Below are positions 22,951-32,832 of a stretch of 36,771 bases of DNA, in pieces. A program made the translations under genes and the position numbers. This DNA comes from JABZIP01 sp052173355 (GTDB lineage: Bacteria > Bacillota > Clostridia > Peptostreptococcales > Anaerovoracaceae): contig JBQMYS010000005.1 in assembly GCA_052173355.1 (NCBI GenBank), positions 1 through 36,771 of the forward strand. Reading direction: 5' to 3'. Under the pieces are notes generated by a model. The model was given only the letters and a program-made list of their open reading frames with translations. It searched no databases and was not told the origin of the DNA. The stretch's first letter is position 1. Each line of letters opens with the position of its first letter.

Positions 22951-23748
22951 ATGGAAATTATAAAATCAAAAGAAAATAAGATTTTTAAAGAATTAGTAAA
23001 GCTACAAGCAAAAAAATATAGAGATAAAACGGGGCTTTTTATAATCGAAGGTGTGAATTTGGTGCGAGAGGCTGTAGTTTTCGGTGTAGACTTAAAATTC
23101 GTTGTTATAAATTCTGAAAAAATTGATGAAGAAATAAAGAATAATTTGGATATGATAATCTCGAAACTTGGAGATTTGAAAATTTATTATTTTTCTAATC
23201 AGCTTTTCAAACGATTTTCCGACACTGTCAATCCTCAGGGAATATGCGCAGTTGCAGGGCAAAATAAGATTAGTAATGACGATTTTTTTGCTAAACAGCT
23301 GAAAGGTAATTTTGTAGTGCTTGACAGCGTGCAAAATCCGGGAAATGTCGGTACTATAATGCGTACAGCGGAAGCATCGGGATATGCAGGAATAATAAGT
23401 GTGGCTGCAAGCGCGGACATGTATTCGCCCAAAGTGGTTAGGGCGTGTGCAGGAACGCTTTTCAGATTGCCTATATTGTATATTGAAAAAATGAAAGATG
23501 CGATAGAATTGCTCAAAAAGCAAGATAAAAAAATTGTTTGCCTTGATATGGAAGCTGAAAAAGCTTATTTTGAAACGGATTTGAAAGAAAATATAGCCTT
23601 GGTTTTAGGTAATGAAGGAAACGGAATCAGCGAAGAAGCGTTCAAGGCGGCAGATTTGGTAATAAATATACCTATGATGGGGAAAATAGAATCGCTTAAT
23701 GTTGCTATCGCAGCAGGCATAGTGATGTACGAAAATATGCGTGCGTAG
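22951..23748 (+). CDS. SpoU/TrmH family RNA 2'-O-ribose methyltransferase
   Basis: SPOUT-class, SAM-dependent methyltransferase acting on a ribose 2'-OH of rRNA or tRNA. The 265-residue protein has an N-terminal substrate-binding domain (about 1-95) and the knotted catalytic domain with motif 1 DSVQNPGNVGTIMRTAEA near 128, motif 2 LVLGNEGNGIS near 218 and motif 3 IPMMGKIESLNVAIAAGIVM (catalytic-loop Asn, Arg127-type residue in RTAEA). Exact RNA target is unknown; YsgA- or RlmB-like subgroups are possible. In Firmicutes such a gene often precedes pheS, as here. No clear ribosome binding site precedes the ATG, which follows the ftsZ terminator by ten bases. Confidence 0.92.
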   Translation: MEIIKSKENKIFKELVKLQAKKYRDKTGLFIIEGVNLVREAVVFGVDLKFVVINSEKIDEEIKNNLDMIISKLGDLKIYYFSNQLFKRFSDTVNPQGICAVAGQNKISNDDFFAKQLKGNFVVLDSVQNPGNVGTIMRTAEASGYAGIISVAASADMYSPKVVRACAGTLFRLPILYIEKMKDAIELLKKQDKKIVCLDMEAEKAYFETDLKENIALVLGNEGNGISEEAFKAADLVINIPMMGKIESLNVAIAAGIVMYENMRA

Positions 23749-23764
23749 TTGGGAGGAAATGCAA

Positions 23765-24790
23765 ATGCAAGAAAAGTTAAATGCAATTTTAAATGAAGTT
23801 AAAACACAAATCGGTGACGAAAATTTAAATGTTGCTAGGCTTATGGATATAAAGGTAAAGGCGCTGGGCAAAAAAAGTGAGTTGATGGAACTTCTGAAAT
23901 CTACAGGTAAATTACCGCAGGAAGAAAGAAAAAATTTCGGAGCTGCCGTAAATTCCGTTAAAGCGCAAATAGAAAGTTTGATAGAAGAAAAACGACAAAA
24001 TTTAAAAAAAATAGAAATGAAGCTCAAACTTGCGGCGGAAAGAATTGATGTAACGGAGCCTGCTAAAAAGGTTGAGATAGGTGGAAAGCATCCTATCAGC
24101 ATAATGATAGATGAAATCAGCGACGTATTTATGTCTATGGGGTTTTCTATTGAAGAAGGGCCTGAGGTGGAAACCGTATATTACAATTTTGATGCATTGA
24201 ATGCAGAACCGAATCATCCTGCGCGTGATATGACGGATACATTTTATATAAATTCTCAAATGCTTTTGCGTACTCAGACATCACCGGTTCAAGCAAGGGT
24301 AATATCAAAGCAAAAACCACCTATTAAAATAATTTCACCGGGCAGATGCTTTAGGTGTGATACGCCTGATGCTACGCATTCGCCCATGTTTCATCAAGTT
24401 GAAGGACTTTTGGTGGATGAAGGGATTACAATGGCTGATTTAAAGGGGACGCTTGACAGCTTTGCGCATACGATTTTTGGAAGTGATGTGCGAACTAAAT
24501 TTAGACCGCATCATTTTCCGTTTACCGAACCCAGTGCGGAAATGGATGTTTCGTGTTTTAAATGTGGTGGAAGTGGATGTAATGTATGTAAAAGCAGCGG
24601 TTGGATTGAGATACTTGGCTGCGGAATGGTTCACCCGAATGTTTTGGCGGCAGGCGGTATAGATACGGAGAAGTATACAGGCTTTGCTTTCGGTATGGGA
24701 GTGGAAAGAATCGCTATGTTAAAGTACGGAGTGGACGATATTCGTAATTTTTATGAAAACGATATGCGTTTCATAAATCAGTTCAAGTAG
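23765..24790 (+). CDS. pheS: Phenylalanyl-tRNA synthetase alpha subunit
   Basis: Catalytic subunit of the alpha2-beta2 PheRS that charges tRNA-Phe. The 341-residue protein has the N-terminal coiled-coil arm (about 1-90), class II motif 1 (HPISIMIDEISDVFMSMGF, EGPEVETVYYNFDALNAEPNHPARDMTDTFYI, split), motif 2 (TQTSPVQARVI, FHQVEGLLVD) and motif 3 FAFGMGVERIAMLKYG. The alanine in FAFG fits normal phenylalanine specificity. A Cys-rich CFKCGGSGCNVC segment is common in Firmicutes PheS. Of the in-frame starts (GTG 23741, ATG 23759, ATG 23765), the last lies eight bases from GGAGG and gives the normal length. pheT follows after 10 bases. Confidence 0.97.
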   Translation: MQEKLNAILNEVKTQIGDENLNVARLMDIKVKALGKKSELMELLKSTGKLPQEERKNFGAAVNSVKAQIESLIEEKRQNLKKIEMKLKLAAERIDVTEPAKKVEIGGKHPISIMIDEISDVFMSMGFSIEEGPEVETVYYNFDALNAEPNHPARDMTDTFYINSQMLLRTQTSPVQARVISKQKPPIKIISPGRCFRCDTPDATHSPMFHQVEGLLVDEGITMADLKGTLDSFAHTIFGSDVRTKFRPHHFPFTEPSAEMDVSCFKCGGSGCNVCKSSGWIEILGCGMVHPNVLAAGGIDTEKYTGFAFGMGVERIAMLKYGVDDIRNFYENDMRFINQFK

Positions 24791-24800
24791 GAGGTAGAGG

Positions 24801-27230
24801 ATGTTAGTTTCAATAAATTGGCTAAAAGATTATGTGAAATTGCCCGAAGATATAGGAGAATTTTGCGATAAAATGATAATGTCCGGTTCCAACTTGGAAA
24901 CAGCGGATAGGCTCGTTACTAATTTAGAAAAAGTAGTTGTTGCAAAGGTAGAAAAAATTGAAAAGCACCCGAATGCGGACAAACTGGTTGTATGTTATTT
25001 AAATATAGGAGATAGCGAATTGGTGCAGGTAGTTACAGGTGCACCGAATGTTTTTGAAGGAGCATATGTAGCACTTGCGCTTGACGGAGCGAAAATAGCA
25101 GGTCCGTTTCATGGGCAGCCGAAGAAAGAAGAAGGAGAAGTTATAAAAGCGGGAGAACTTAGAGGAGTTTCTTCAAACGGTATGCTGTGTTCTTTTTCTG
25201 AACTCGGGTTTTCAGACAAGGTGATACCGGTATACGGAAAAGATGGAATTTGGATACTTCAGGGCAATCTTAAGCCGGGTGAGGATTTGATTACGGCACT
25301 TGATCTTGATGATTATTCGGTGGATTTTGAGATAACGCCTAATCGTTCGGATTGCTTATCTATGATTGGAATTGCTAGGGAAGCTGCGGCAGTTTTTGGA
25401 GAAAAACTGCTATATCCGAATACAGCCTGCCAAAAAGAAGATGATGAAATTTCTAAGTATATAAAAGTAAAAATACAAGATAAGGAATATTGTAAGCGGT
25501 ACTGCGCGCGAGTGGTAAAAAACGTAAAAATAGAAAAATCACCTTGGGAGTTGCAGAGAAAATTGATAGCTGCAGGAGTCAGACCGATTAACAATATAGT
25601 TGATATTACAAATTTTGTAATGCTTGAGATGGGACAGCCTATACATGCGTTTGACTTGGCAAACATACAGGACGGTAAAATATCGGTTAGTTGTGCTGAG
25701 GAAGGAGAAGTTATAACTACGCTTGACGGAAGTGAGCGAAGCTTGACAAAAAGCGCTTTATTGATAAGAGACGGGAAAAAAGCGGTCGCGCTTGCAGGTA
25801 TTATGGGCGGGCTTAATTCTGAAATAAAGGATGATACAAAGGACATACTTATAGAAGCCGCAAATTTTGATGCGGATAATGTGCGCGCAACTTCTAAAAA
25901 GCTCGGGCTTAGAACAGAGGCATCTGCAAGATTTGAAAAGGGAGTAGATGTAAATCTTTGCGAAAAAGCTGTGAACAGGGTCTGCTCGTTGATTGAAGAA
26001 TTTGGTGCAGGTACGGTTGTTTCGGGGATAATTGATGAAGGAGATTTTGAGAAAAAAGGTAAAAAAATACTTATAAGACCTGAAAGAATTAACAAAATAC
26101 TTGGAACGGACATAAGTAGGGAAGATATGCTTGCTATGTTTGCTTCCCTCGAAATTTCTTGTATCGATAAAGGTAATGAAATTGAAGTCGAGTCGCCTAC
26201 ATTTAGATTTGACCTTAATATAGAAGAAGACTATGCTGAAGAAGTTGCAAGATTGTATGGTTATGACAATTTACCGGTTAGTATTCCGAAAGGTAATATC
26301 AAATCTTCTATGCCGGAAAAACGTAAATTGCGTGAACTCATAAAAGAAAAATTGTGTGCTCTAGGGCTTAACGAAATACAGACATATTCATTTTGCAGTC
26401 CGAAATCTGTTGACAAAATTTTTATAGAAGAAGATTCGTGGGAAAGAAATTTTGTAAAACTTTTAAATCCCTTGGGCGAAGAAACCTCAGTGATGCGAAC
26501 GGTGCTTACTCCTAATATGCTTGAAGTTTTGAGCATAAATTACAGGCGCAAAAATGAAAGAGTAGCGGCTTTTGAAATCGGAAACACATTTACTGCCGAT
26601 TTGATAGATGAAAGCAATCTTCCGGAAGAAGAATACGCGATAAGCATCGGAATGTACGGTAAAGACATAGATTTTTATGTGTTGAAAGGTATAATTTTAG
26701 AATTTCTTTCTTCTATAGGAATAAAAAGTGTAGAGTTTATAGCGGAAAGTGATTATCCACCTTATCATCCGGGAAGATGCGCACGTATAGTCTCAGAAGA
26801 TATAGAACTTGGAATAATGGGAGAAACTCATCCGAGTGTAGCGGAAAATTATGATATAAACACAAGGGTTTATATGGCTGAACTTTTCTTTGAGCATTTG
26901 GTTGAAATCGCTGATAGAAAACTCGTTTACAGGCCGCTTCCTAAATATCCGGCAACTTCAAGAGATATAGCTCTTGTCGTAGATGAGAGTATCGAAGTTG
27001 CACATATAGAAAAGATAATAAAAGAAAATGGCGGAGAAATTTTGGAAGACATAGCGTTGTTTGATATTTACAGAGGAGAACAAATCGAGGAAAATAAAAA
27101 AAGCTTGGCATTCACATTAAATTACAGATCTTCAAAAGCTACATTGACCGATGAAGAAGTCTTGACTGTGCATGAAAAAGTGCTGGATGCGCTTGCAGAA
27201 AAAGCAAATGCAAAATTACGCGATATATAA
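24801..27230 (+). CDS. pheT: Phenylalanyl-tRNA synthetase beta subunit
   Basis: Partner of PheS; binds tRNA and edits mischarged Tyr-tRNA. The 809-residue protein shows the EMAP/OB-type tRNA-binding domain (about 40-150, VVAKVEKIEKHPNADKLVVC), the B3/B4 editing domain (about 210-380, GVRPINNIVDITNFVMLEMG, LGLRTEASARFEKG), the B5 domain (about 410-480, INKILGTDISREDM), a catalytic-like core and the C-terminal FDX-ACB domain (about 715-809, YPATSRDIALVVDESIEVAHI). Normal length. AGGAGGT with spacing for the ATG is present. Cotranscribed with pheS. Confidence 0.97.
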   Translation: MLVSINWLKDYVKLPEDIGEFCDKMIMSGSNLETADRLVTNLEKVVVAKVEKIEKHPNADKLVVCYLNIGDSELVQVVTGAPNVFEGAYVALALDGAKIAGPFHGQPKKEEGEVIKAGELRGVSSNGMLCSFSELGFSDKVIPVYGKDGIWILQGNLKPGEDLITALDLDDYSVDFEITPNRSDCLSMIGIAREAAAVFGEKLLYPNTACQKEDDEISKYIKVKIQDKEYCKRYCARVVKNVKIEKSPWELQRKLIAAGVRPINNIVDITNFVMLEMGQPIHAFDLANIQDGKISVSCAEEGEVITTLDGSERSLTKSALLIRDGKKAVALAGIMGGLNSEIKDDTKDILIEAANFDADNVRATSKKLGLRTEASARFEKGVDVNLCEKAVNRVCSLIEEFGAGTVVSGIIDEGDFEKKGKKILIRPERINKILGTDISREDMLAMFASLEISCIDKGNEIEVESPTFRFDLNIEEDYAEEVARLYGYDNLPVSIPKGNIKSSMPEKRKLRELIKEKLCALGLNEIQTYSFCSPKSVDKIFIEEDSWERNFVKLLNPLGEETSVMRTVLTPNMLEVLSINYRRKNERVAAFEIGNTFTADLIDESNLPEEEYAISIGMYGKDIDFYVLKGIILEFLSSIGIKSVEFIAESDYPPYHPGRCARIVSEDIELGIMGETHPSVAENYDINTRVYMAELFFEHLVEIADRKLVYRPLPKYPATSRDIALVVDESIEVAHIEKIIKENGGEILEDIALFDIYRGEQIEENKKSLAFTLNYRSSKATLTDEEVLTVHEKVLDALAEKANAKLRDI

Positions 27231-27252
27231 ATTTTAGTTAAGAGGTAAAAAA

Positions 27253-27834
27253 ATGAACAGAGTAAGCGTTAAAATTTTTGGTCAAAATTATATTATCGTA
27301 GGGAGCAAGGAAACACAGGAAATAGTTGAAATTGCCGCATATGTAGATAAAAAAATGCGAGAAATCAGCGAGGCGGTGCCGGATATGCAACGTCAAACCA
27401 TGGCGGTTCTTTCAGCTGTAAATTTGGCAGATGAGTATTTTACTACAGTCGCAGAACTAAAAAAGCTATCGGAAAGATTCCAAAAAATGGAAACAACTCT
27501 TGCAGATTATGAAAAACTTTGGAATGAAGCTAAGCAGTCGCATATGAACAGTCAAAATACTATTGCAGAACTCGAAAATAAAAATAAATTAGTCAAAGAT
27601 ATGCTTGAAGAAAGAATAGCGGAACTTGAAAAGGCTGTTGCGCAAAAGGATGAAAAAATAAGAAATATGGAAGAACTCTCCAAAAAACTTAAAGGTGATT
27701 TGGAGGAAGCATCCAGTGATTTGGCGAGCGAATTGGAAGCAAAATACAAAGATCTTGAAAGCAGCTTTTTCGATATTCAGATGGAAAACATACAGTTAAA
27801 AGGGGAACTTGAACGTTACAAAAAAAGTATTTAG
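27253..27834 (+). CDS. zapA: ZapA-like cell division protein with long coiled coil
   Basis: ZapA bundles FtsZ filaments and stabilises the Z-ring. Residues about 1-85 match the family (VSVKIFGQNYIIVGSKETQEI, VDKKMREI, QTMAVLSAVNLADEYF). The remaining 108 residues form a long charged coiled coil, making the protein 193 residues against about 85-110 for typical ZapA. It begins 22 bases after pheT, with AAGAGG before the ATG, and is followed closely by mutS2; a zapA-mutS2 pairing is common in Firmicutes. Confidence 0.88.
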   Translation: MNRVSVKIFGQNYIIVGSKETQEIVEIAAYVDKKMREISEAVPDMQRQTMAVLSAVNLADEYFTTVAELKKLSERFQKMETTLADYEKLWNEAKQSHMNSQNTIAELENKNKLVKDMLEERIAELEKAVAQKDEKIRNMEELSKKLKGDLEEASSDLASELEAKYKDLESSFFDIQMENIQLKGELERYKKSI

Positions 27835-27840
27835 TTTATT

Positions 27841-30216
27841 ATGAATGAAAAAACGTACAAGGCATTAGAATATGCAAAAATAATTGAAATGCTCAAAAAT
27901 GAGGCTTGCTCTGATATTACAAAGGCAAAGATTATAAAACTGAAACCTAGTGTTGAAAAAAAAGATGTCCAAGAATTGCAAGAGGAAACTTCACAGGCAG
28001 TAGGTGCAATATTTGCAAAAGGAAATATTCCGCTTGGAAATTTTTACGATTTAAACGATATGCTTGCATTTGCCTGCAAAGGCGGTATTTTGAGCATGGG
28101 TGAACTTTTGCAGGTAAATTACAATCTTTGTATAGCAGGAGAAGTAATCAGATATTTTGATGATGATATTGCGAATGTAGAAAAAATTAGGGCGATTGCT
28201 GAACTTCTATGCGCATTTCCGGCACTTGAAAGCGATATTGATAGGTGCATAGTATCTGAAACGGAGATGGCGGATAATGCCAGTTCCGAACTTAGGACAG
28301 TAAGGCGCAATATACTTAGAAAAAATGAGCATATAAGGGCTAAACTTGCACAAATCGTGGCGAATTCCGAAAACAAAACTATTTTGCAGGATTCACTTGT
28401 CACAATGAGGCATGGAAGATATGTTATACCTGTGAAGCAGGAACACAAAAGTAAAGTTAGCGGAATAGTGCATGATCAGTCGCAGACCGGGGCAACACTG
28501 TTTGTTGAGCCTCAGGTCATAGTTAATCTAAACAATGAACTGAGTGAATTGAAGCTCGCAGAAGAAAAGGAAGTGCGCAGAATTTTGGAAATGCTCACAA
28601 AATCTGTAGTTGCGCAGCATAGGATAATTACTAACAACCAAGAGTTGATGGTAAAGTTGGATTTCATATTTGCGAGGGCGCGACTGGGCATTTTAATGGG
28701 AGCGTTTACACCTCAAATAAGCGATGAGTCCATAGAACTTAATAAAGCACGTCATCCGCTTCTTGAAACGAAAAATGTTGTGCCGATTGATATAACAATA
28801 GATAAATTTACAAAAACACTTATAATTACAGGGCCTAATACGGGAGGAAAGACTGTAACGCTTAAAACATTGGGACTTTTTTGCATGATGTTTCAAAGCG
28901 GATTGCAGATTCCCGCAAGTGAAGGAAGCAAGCTTCCTATATTTAGAAAAATATTTGCAGATATTGGTGATGAGCAGAGTATAGAACAAAGTCTGAGTAC
29001 ATTTTCTTCACATATGACAAATATAGTCAATATAATGAAACAGGCGGATTCAAGCAGTTTGGTGCTATTTGACGAACTTGGAGCCGGAACGGATCCCCAA
29101 GAAGGGGCAAGTCTTGCGATAGCAATACTTAAGGAAATAATGCAAAAAAGCGCAACTTGTGTTGCAACAACACATTATACGGAACTTAAAAAGTTTGCTA
29201 TTGAAACTGCGGGTGTGCAAAATGCTTCGATGGAGTTTGATGTTGAAACATTATCACCTACGTACAGATTGATTATAGGCTTACCGGGGAAATCTAATGC
29301 ATTCGAAATATCGAAAAAATTGGGACTTTCAGAAAACATCATAGATTGTGCAAAAAATTTGCTTACAAGCGGGCAACTTGAGTTTGAAAACGTATTACAA
29401 AGTATACAGGAAGATAGAAAAATAGCCGCCATTAAGCGTGAAGAAGCAATCATGATTGGGCTCAGTATGAAGAAAAAACAGGCGGAACTCGAAGCGTCAA
29501 AGGCAAAATTTGAAGCAAAAAAAGAAAAGCTGATGGAAAAAGCCAAAGCTGAAGCGCTTGAGATAATACGTGAAACCGAGGAATTGAGAGAAAATGTCAA
29601 AGCGAAACTCAAGGATTTGGATTTAATGGACAATATGGTGCAACGCAATGCAAACTTGTTGGAAAGTAAAAGACAACTTGAACAGGCAAGAGGCAAGTAC
29701 AGAGAAAAAATTGCAGTTCCGGAAAACTACAAACCTGTAACGGCGGATATGCTTAGAGTAGGAGATCTTGTAAAAGTCCTATCGCTTGGGCAGAATGGAA
29801 ATATATTGTCATTACCGGACAACAAAGGAGAACTGAGTGTTCAAATAGGGAATTTAAAGGTAAATGTGACATTAAAAAACATAATGCTTTTAAGTCAATC
29901 TAATAAAAAAGAGATTTCAAAATCTCAAAAAACAAAGTATGCGACGCTTTTTAAAGAAAAGGCAGGTAATGTTTCGCTTTCAATAAATGTGAGAGGGAAA
30001 TTACTTGAAGAAGCATTGTCGCAAGTGGATAAGTATTTAGATGATGCGTTCATCGCTAAGCTTGAAACAGTTACAATAATTCATGGTAGAGGTGAAGGAA
30101 TACTTAGGCGCGGCATTCACGAGATGCTTGCAAAAAATAAACACGTGAAGAAATTTCGTGACGGACATTTCAATGAAGGTGGAAATGGTGTCACTGTAGT
30201 AAGTCTAAAAATATAA
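27841..30216 (+). CDS. mutS2: Endonuclease MutS2
   Basis: MutS2 is a MutS homologue without the mismatch-binding domain, linked to suppression of recombination and to rescue of collided ribosomes. The 791-residue protein has the clamp and core domains (DSLVTMRHGRYVIPVK, HDQSQTGATLFVEP), Walker A ITGPNTGGKTVTLKT near 329-343, DIGDEQSIEQSLSTFSSHM, Walker B LVLFDELGAGTDPQEGA, a long coiled coil (about 510-625) and a C-terminal Smr nuclease domain (about 715-791, SINVRGKLLEEAL, TIIHGRGEGILRRGI). It starts 6 bases after zapA with no clear ribosome binding site, suggesting coupling. Confidence 0.96.
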   Translation: MNEKTYKALEYAKIIEMLKNEACSDITKAKIIKLKPSVEKKDVQELQEETSQAVGAIFAKGNIPLGNFYDLNDMLAFACKGGILSMGELLQVNYNLCIAGEVIRYFDDDIANVEKIRAIAELLCAFPALESDIDRCIVSETEMADNASSELRTVRRNILRKNEHIRAKLAQIVANSENKTILQDSLVTMRHGRYVIPVKQEHKSKVSGIVHDQSQTGATLFVEPQVIVNLNNELSELKLAEEKEVRRILEMLTKSVVAQHRIITNNQELMVKLDFIFARARLGILMGAFTPQISDESIELNKARHPLLETKNVVPIDITIDKFTKTLIITGPNTGGKTVTLKTLGLFCMMFQSGLQIPASEGSKLPIFRKIFADIGDEQSIEQSLSTFSSHMTNIVNIMKQADSSSLVLFDELGAGTDPQEGASLAIAILKEIMQKSATCVATTHYTELKKFAIETAGVQNASMEFDVETLSPTYRLIIGLPGKSNAFEISKKLGLSENIIDCAKNLLTSGQLEFENVLQSIQEDRKIAAIKREEAIMIGLSMKKKQAELEASKAKFEAKKEKLMEKAKAEALEIIRETEELRENVKAKLKDLDLMDNMVQRNANLLESKRQLEQARGKYREKIAVPENYKPVTADMLRVGDLVKVLSLGQNGNILSLPDNKGELSVQIGNLKVNVTLKNIMLLSQSNKKEISKSQKTKYATLFKEKAGNVSLSINVRGKLLEEALSQVDKYLDDAFIAKLETVTIIHGRGEGILRRGIHEMLAKNKHVKKFRDGHFNEGGNGVTVVSLKI

Positions 30217-30228
30217 ATGGAGGGAAAT

Positions 30229-31944
30229 ATGAAAGATTATAAAAAGATTGTTGCAGAGGCTATTTCGAAAAAATTAACCGAATTAAGCGAATCTGAAATA
30301 CAAAGTATGGTTGAGGTTCCTGCGGACGCGAGTATGGGAGATTATGCGTTTCCATGCTTCAAGCTTGCAAAAGAATTAAGAAAAGCGCCAAATGCCATTG
30401 CTGCGGAACTTGCGGAAAAACTTGTCGGAAATGAAATTTTTGAAAAAGTTGAAAGCGTAAATGCGTATGTAAATTTTTATATGCAAAGGGATGAAGTTGC
30501 AAAAAATACGGTAGCTGAAGTCTTGGAAAAAGGCGATAATTACGGTAGAAATACCTTAGGAGAAGGAAAGACAATGATAGTTGAATTTTCTTCGCCAAAT
30601 ATAGCAAAACCTTTTCATATCGGACATATAAGAAGTACGGTAATAGGAAACTCGATTTATAAAATTTTAGATTTTCTCGGATATGATACTGTAAGAATTA
30701 ACCATCTGGGAGATTACGGCACGCAGTTCGGAAAGATGATAGTTGCATACAGGAGATGGGGAAACAAGGAAGATGTGGAAAAAGATCCCATTCCAACATT
30801 ACTTGCTTTGTATACAAGATTTCATGACGAAGCGGACCTTGATCCGAGCTTGGAAGAAGAAGCAAGAGCCGCATTTGTGAAGCTTGAGAACGGATCAAAA
30901 GAGGAGTATGATCTTTGGCATTGGTTCAGAGAAGAAAGCTTGAAGGAGTTTAACAGAGTTTACGATATGCTTGGTATCAGTTTTGATTCTTATGCAGGCG
31001 AAAGTTTTTATTCGGATAAGATGGATAGAGTTGTAAAATGGCTTAAAGACGATAATTTACTCGAAGAATCGGATGGTGCGAATATTGTAAATTTGGAAAA
31101 ATACGGAATGAATCCAGCTCTAATTACAAAGAGCGACGGCTCGACACTGTATATTACAAGGGATATAGCGGCAGCGCTTTATAGAAAAGAAACTTACAAT
31201 TTCCATAAAAATATTTACGTTGTAGCTTCACAACAAAATTTGCATTTCCAGCAGTGGTTTAAAATTGTTGAAATGATGGGCTGCCCATGGGCTAAGGATT
31301 GTGTTCATATACCGTTTGGACTTGTTAGCTTAGCTGACGGAACAATGTCAACTCGTGCAGGCAGAGTTGTATTTTTGGAAGATGTTTTGAATCGTGCTGT
31401 TGAGAAGACAAAAGAAGTCATAAAAGAAAAGAAAGTAGCAACGCAAGATATAGAGGAAATCGCAAAAGCGGTGGGTATCGGCGCGGTAGTATTTAATGAA
31501 CTTTCGAACAGCAGAATTAAGGATTATGTATTCTCTTGGGAAAAGATATTGAATTTTGAAGGTGAAACAGGTCCATATGTTCAGTATACACATGCAAGAG
31601 CGGCATCTGTAATAAGGAATGCGGGCAAAGAACTTGAAGAAAAAGTAAAGAAAATTGAATTGAGTGCTAAATATTTAAAATCCGACAGTGCATATGGATT
31701 GGTTAAATTGCTTTACACATTCCCTGATGCAATAGTAGAAGCAGGCGAGAAATATGAACCGTCCATAGTTACAAGACATATCGTTAGAATTGCGCAAGCA
31801 TTTAACAAGTTTTACCATGATGAGCATATATTGGTAGACGATGAAAATGAAAAGCTTGAAAAGCTTGCGCTTGTAATGGCAACCAAGAATACTTTGAAAA
31901 ACGGACTTGCTCTTTTGGGAATGAAAGCACCGGAGAGGATGTAA
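30229..31944 (+). CDS. argS: Arginyl-tRNA synthetase
   Basis: Class I synthetase that charges tRNA-Arg. The 571-residue protein has the ArgRS N-terminal Add-1 domain (about 1-110), the HIGH motif exactly as HIGH at residues 130-133 within SSPNIAKPFHIGHIRSTVIGN (split for brevity), the ArgRS-specific NHLGDYGTQFGKMI, a KMSKS-like DGTMSTRAG loop, and the C-terminal DALR anticodon-binding domain (YVQYTHARAASVIRNA onward). An in-frame ATG at 30217 precedes, but GGAGG lies inside that stretch, five bases before ATG 30229, which decides the start. Confidence 0.97.
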   Translation: MKDYKKIVAEAISKKLTELSESEIQSMVEVPADASMGDYAFPCFKLAKELRKAPNAIAAELAEKLVGNEIFEKVESVNAYVNFYMQRDEVAKNTVAEVLEKGDNYGRNTLGEGKTMIVEFSSPNIAKPFHIGHIRSTVIGNSIYKILDFLGYDTVRINHLGDYGTQFGKMIVAYRRWGNKEDVEKDPIPTLLALYTRFHDEADLDPSLEEEARAAFVKLENGSKEEYDLWHWFREESLKEFNRVYDMLGISFDSYAGESFYSDKMDRVVKWLKDDNLLEESDGANIVNLEKYGMNPALITKSDGSTLYITRDIAAALYRKETYNFHKNIYVVASQQNLHFQQWFKIVEMMGCPWAKDCVHIPFGLVSLADGTMSTRAGRVVFLEDVLNRAVEKTKEVIKEKKVATQDIEEIAKAVGIGAVVFNELSNSRIKDYVFSWEKILNFEGETGPYVQYTHARAASVIRNAGKELEEKVKKIELSAKYLKSDSAYGLVKLLYTFPDAIVEAGEKYEPSIVTRHIVRIAQAFNKFYHDEHILVDDENEKLEKLALVMATKNTLKNGLALLGMKAPERM

Positions 31945-32816
31945 TGCGCTACGAGGGAAGCATTTATAGACCGCCCAGTGAAGCATATAGTTTGATTGTG
32001 CAAATTACAATCGGATGTAGCCATAACGGTTGTACTTTTTGTACTATGTTTAAAGACAAAAAGTTTAGAGTTAGGGATTTGGAAGATGTAATTGAAGATT
32101 TGCGCATGGCACGAAAAACGTATGCGCATGTCGAAAAAATATTTTTGGCAGATGGCGATGCTCTTTGTCTTTCTATGTCTAAGCTTGTTGCGATATTGGA
32201 TGAAATAAATAAGTTGTTTCCTGAATGTAAGCAAGTAGCCATGTATGCTACACCTAAAGACGTTTTGAAAAAAAGCGATGATGAACTTCAACAATTGAAG
32301 AAAAAAGGCGTAGGCATACTTTATATAGGGGCGGAAAGCGGAAGTGAAACTGTTTTGAAAGAAATAAAAAAGGGAGCTTCGCGAAAAGAAATAATCCGCT
32401 CTGTGCGCAATGTTGAAAATGCGGGGATAAAGGCATCTGTAACGTTCATATCGGGTATTGGCGGAAAGAGATTTATGACTGAGCACGCAAGGGATACGGC
32501 ATCCATGATAAGCGAGATGCAACCTTCATATGTAGGGCTTTTGACTTTGATGCTTGATGAAGATGCGAAGATATATTCTCAGATAGAACGAGGTGAGTTT
32601 GAACTTTTGACAGCAAAAGAAGTGTTGCTTGAAACGATGATTATGCTCAAAGAAATAAATGTTCAAAAAAAATGTGTTTTCAGGAGCAATCATGCTTCAA
32701 ACTACGTATCTTTGAGGGGCGATTTGCCACATGATAAGGAAGCTATGATTTCAAAGTTAAAGCAAGCACTGGATGAAACCGGGCTAATAAAGGATGAAAG
32801 ATTTAGAGCTTTGTAA
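31944..32816 (+). CDS. Radical SAM protein, CX4CX2C type
   Basis: A 290-residue radical SAM enzyme. The iron-sulfur cluster cysteines are C25, C30 and C33 in GCSHNGCTFC, a CX4CX2C spacing rather than the usual CX3CX2C. Barrel features follow: IFLADGDALCLSM (where a GGE-type motif would lie), LYIGAESGSETVLKEIKKG and VTFISGIGG. The substrate is unknown; HemN/Elp3-like superfamily members of this shape are common, uncharacterised genes in anaerobes. The start shares one base with the argS stop (TAATG) and follows GGAGAGG, so it is translationally coupled to argS. Confidence 0.9.
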   Translation: MRYEGSIYRPPSEAYSLIVQITIGCSHNGCTFCTMFKDKKFRVRDLEDVIEDLRMARKTYAHVEKIFLADGDALCLSMSKLVAILDEINKLFPECKQVAMYATPKDVLKKSDDELQQLKKKGVGILYIGAESGSETVLKEIKKGASRKEIIRSVRNVENAGIKASVTFISGIGGKRFMTEHARDTASMISEMQPSYVGLLTLMLDEDAKIYSQIERGEFELLTAKEVLLETMIMLKEINVQKKCVFRSNHASNYVSLRGDLPHDKEAMISKLKQALDETGLIKDERFRAL

Positions 32817-32832
32817 AAGGCAGGGGAAGTAG

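Noticed and set aside
23605..24102. Long minus-strand open frame of 165 codons across pheS
   Set aside because: It lies antisense to strongly conserved pheS and methyltransferase sequence, has biased composition and no ribosome binding site; a shadow frame.
25313..26113. Minus-strand open frame of 266 codons across pheT
   Set aside because: Antisense to the conserved PheT editing and B5 regions, Ser/Ile/Leu-rich composition typical of shadow frames, no matching family.
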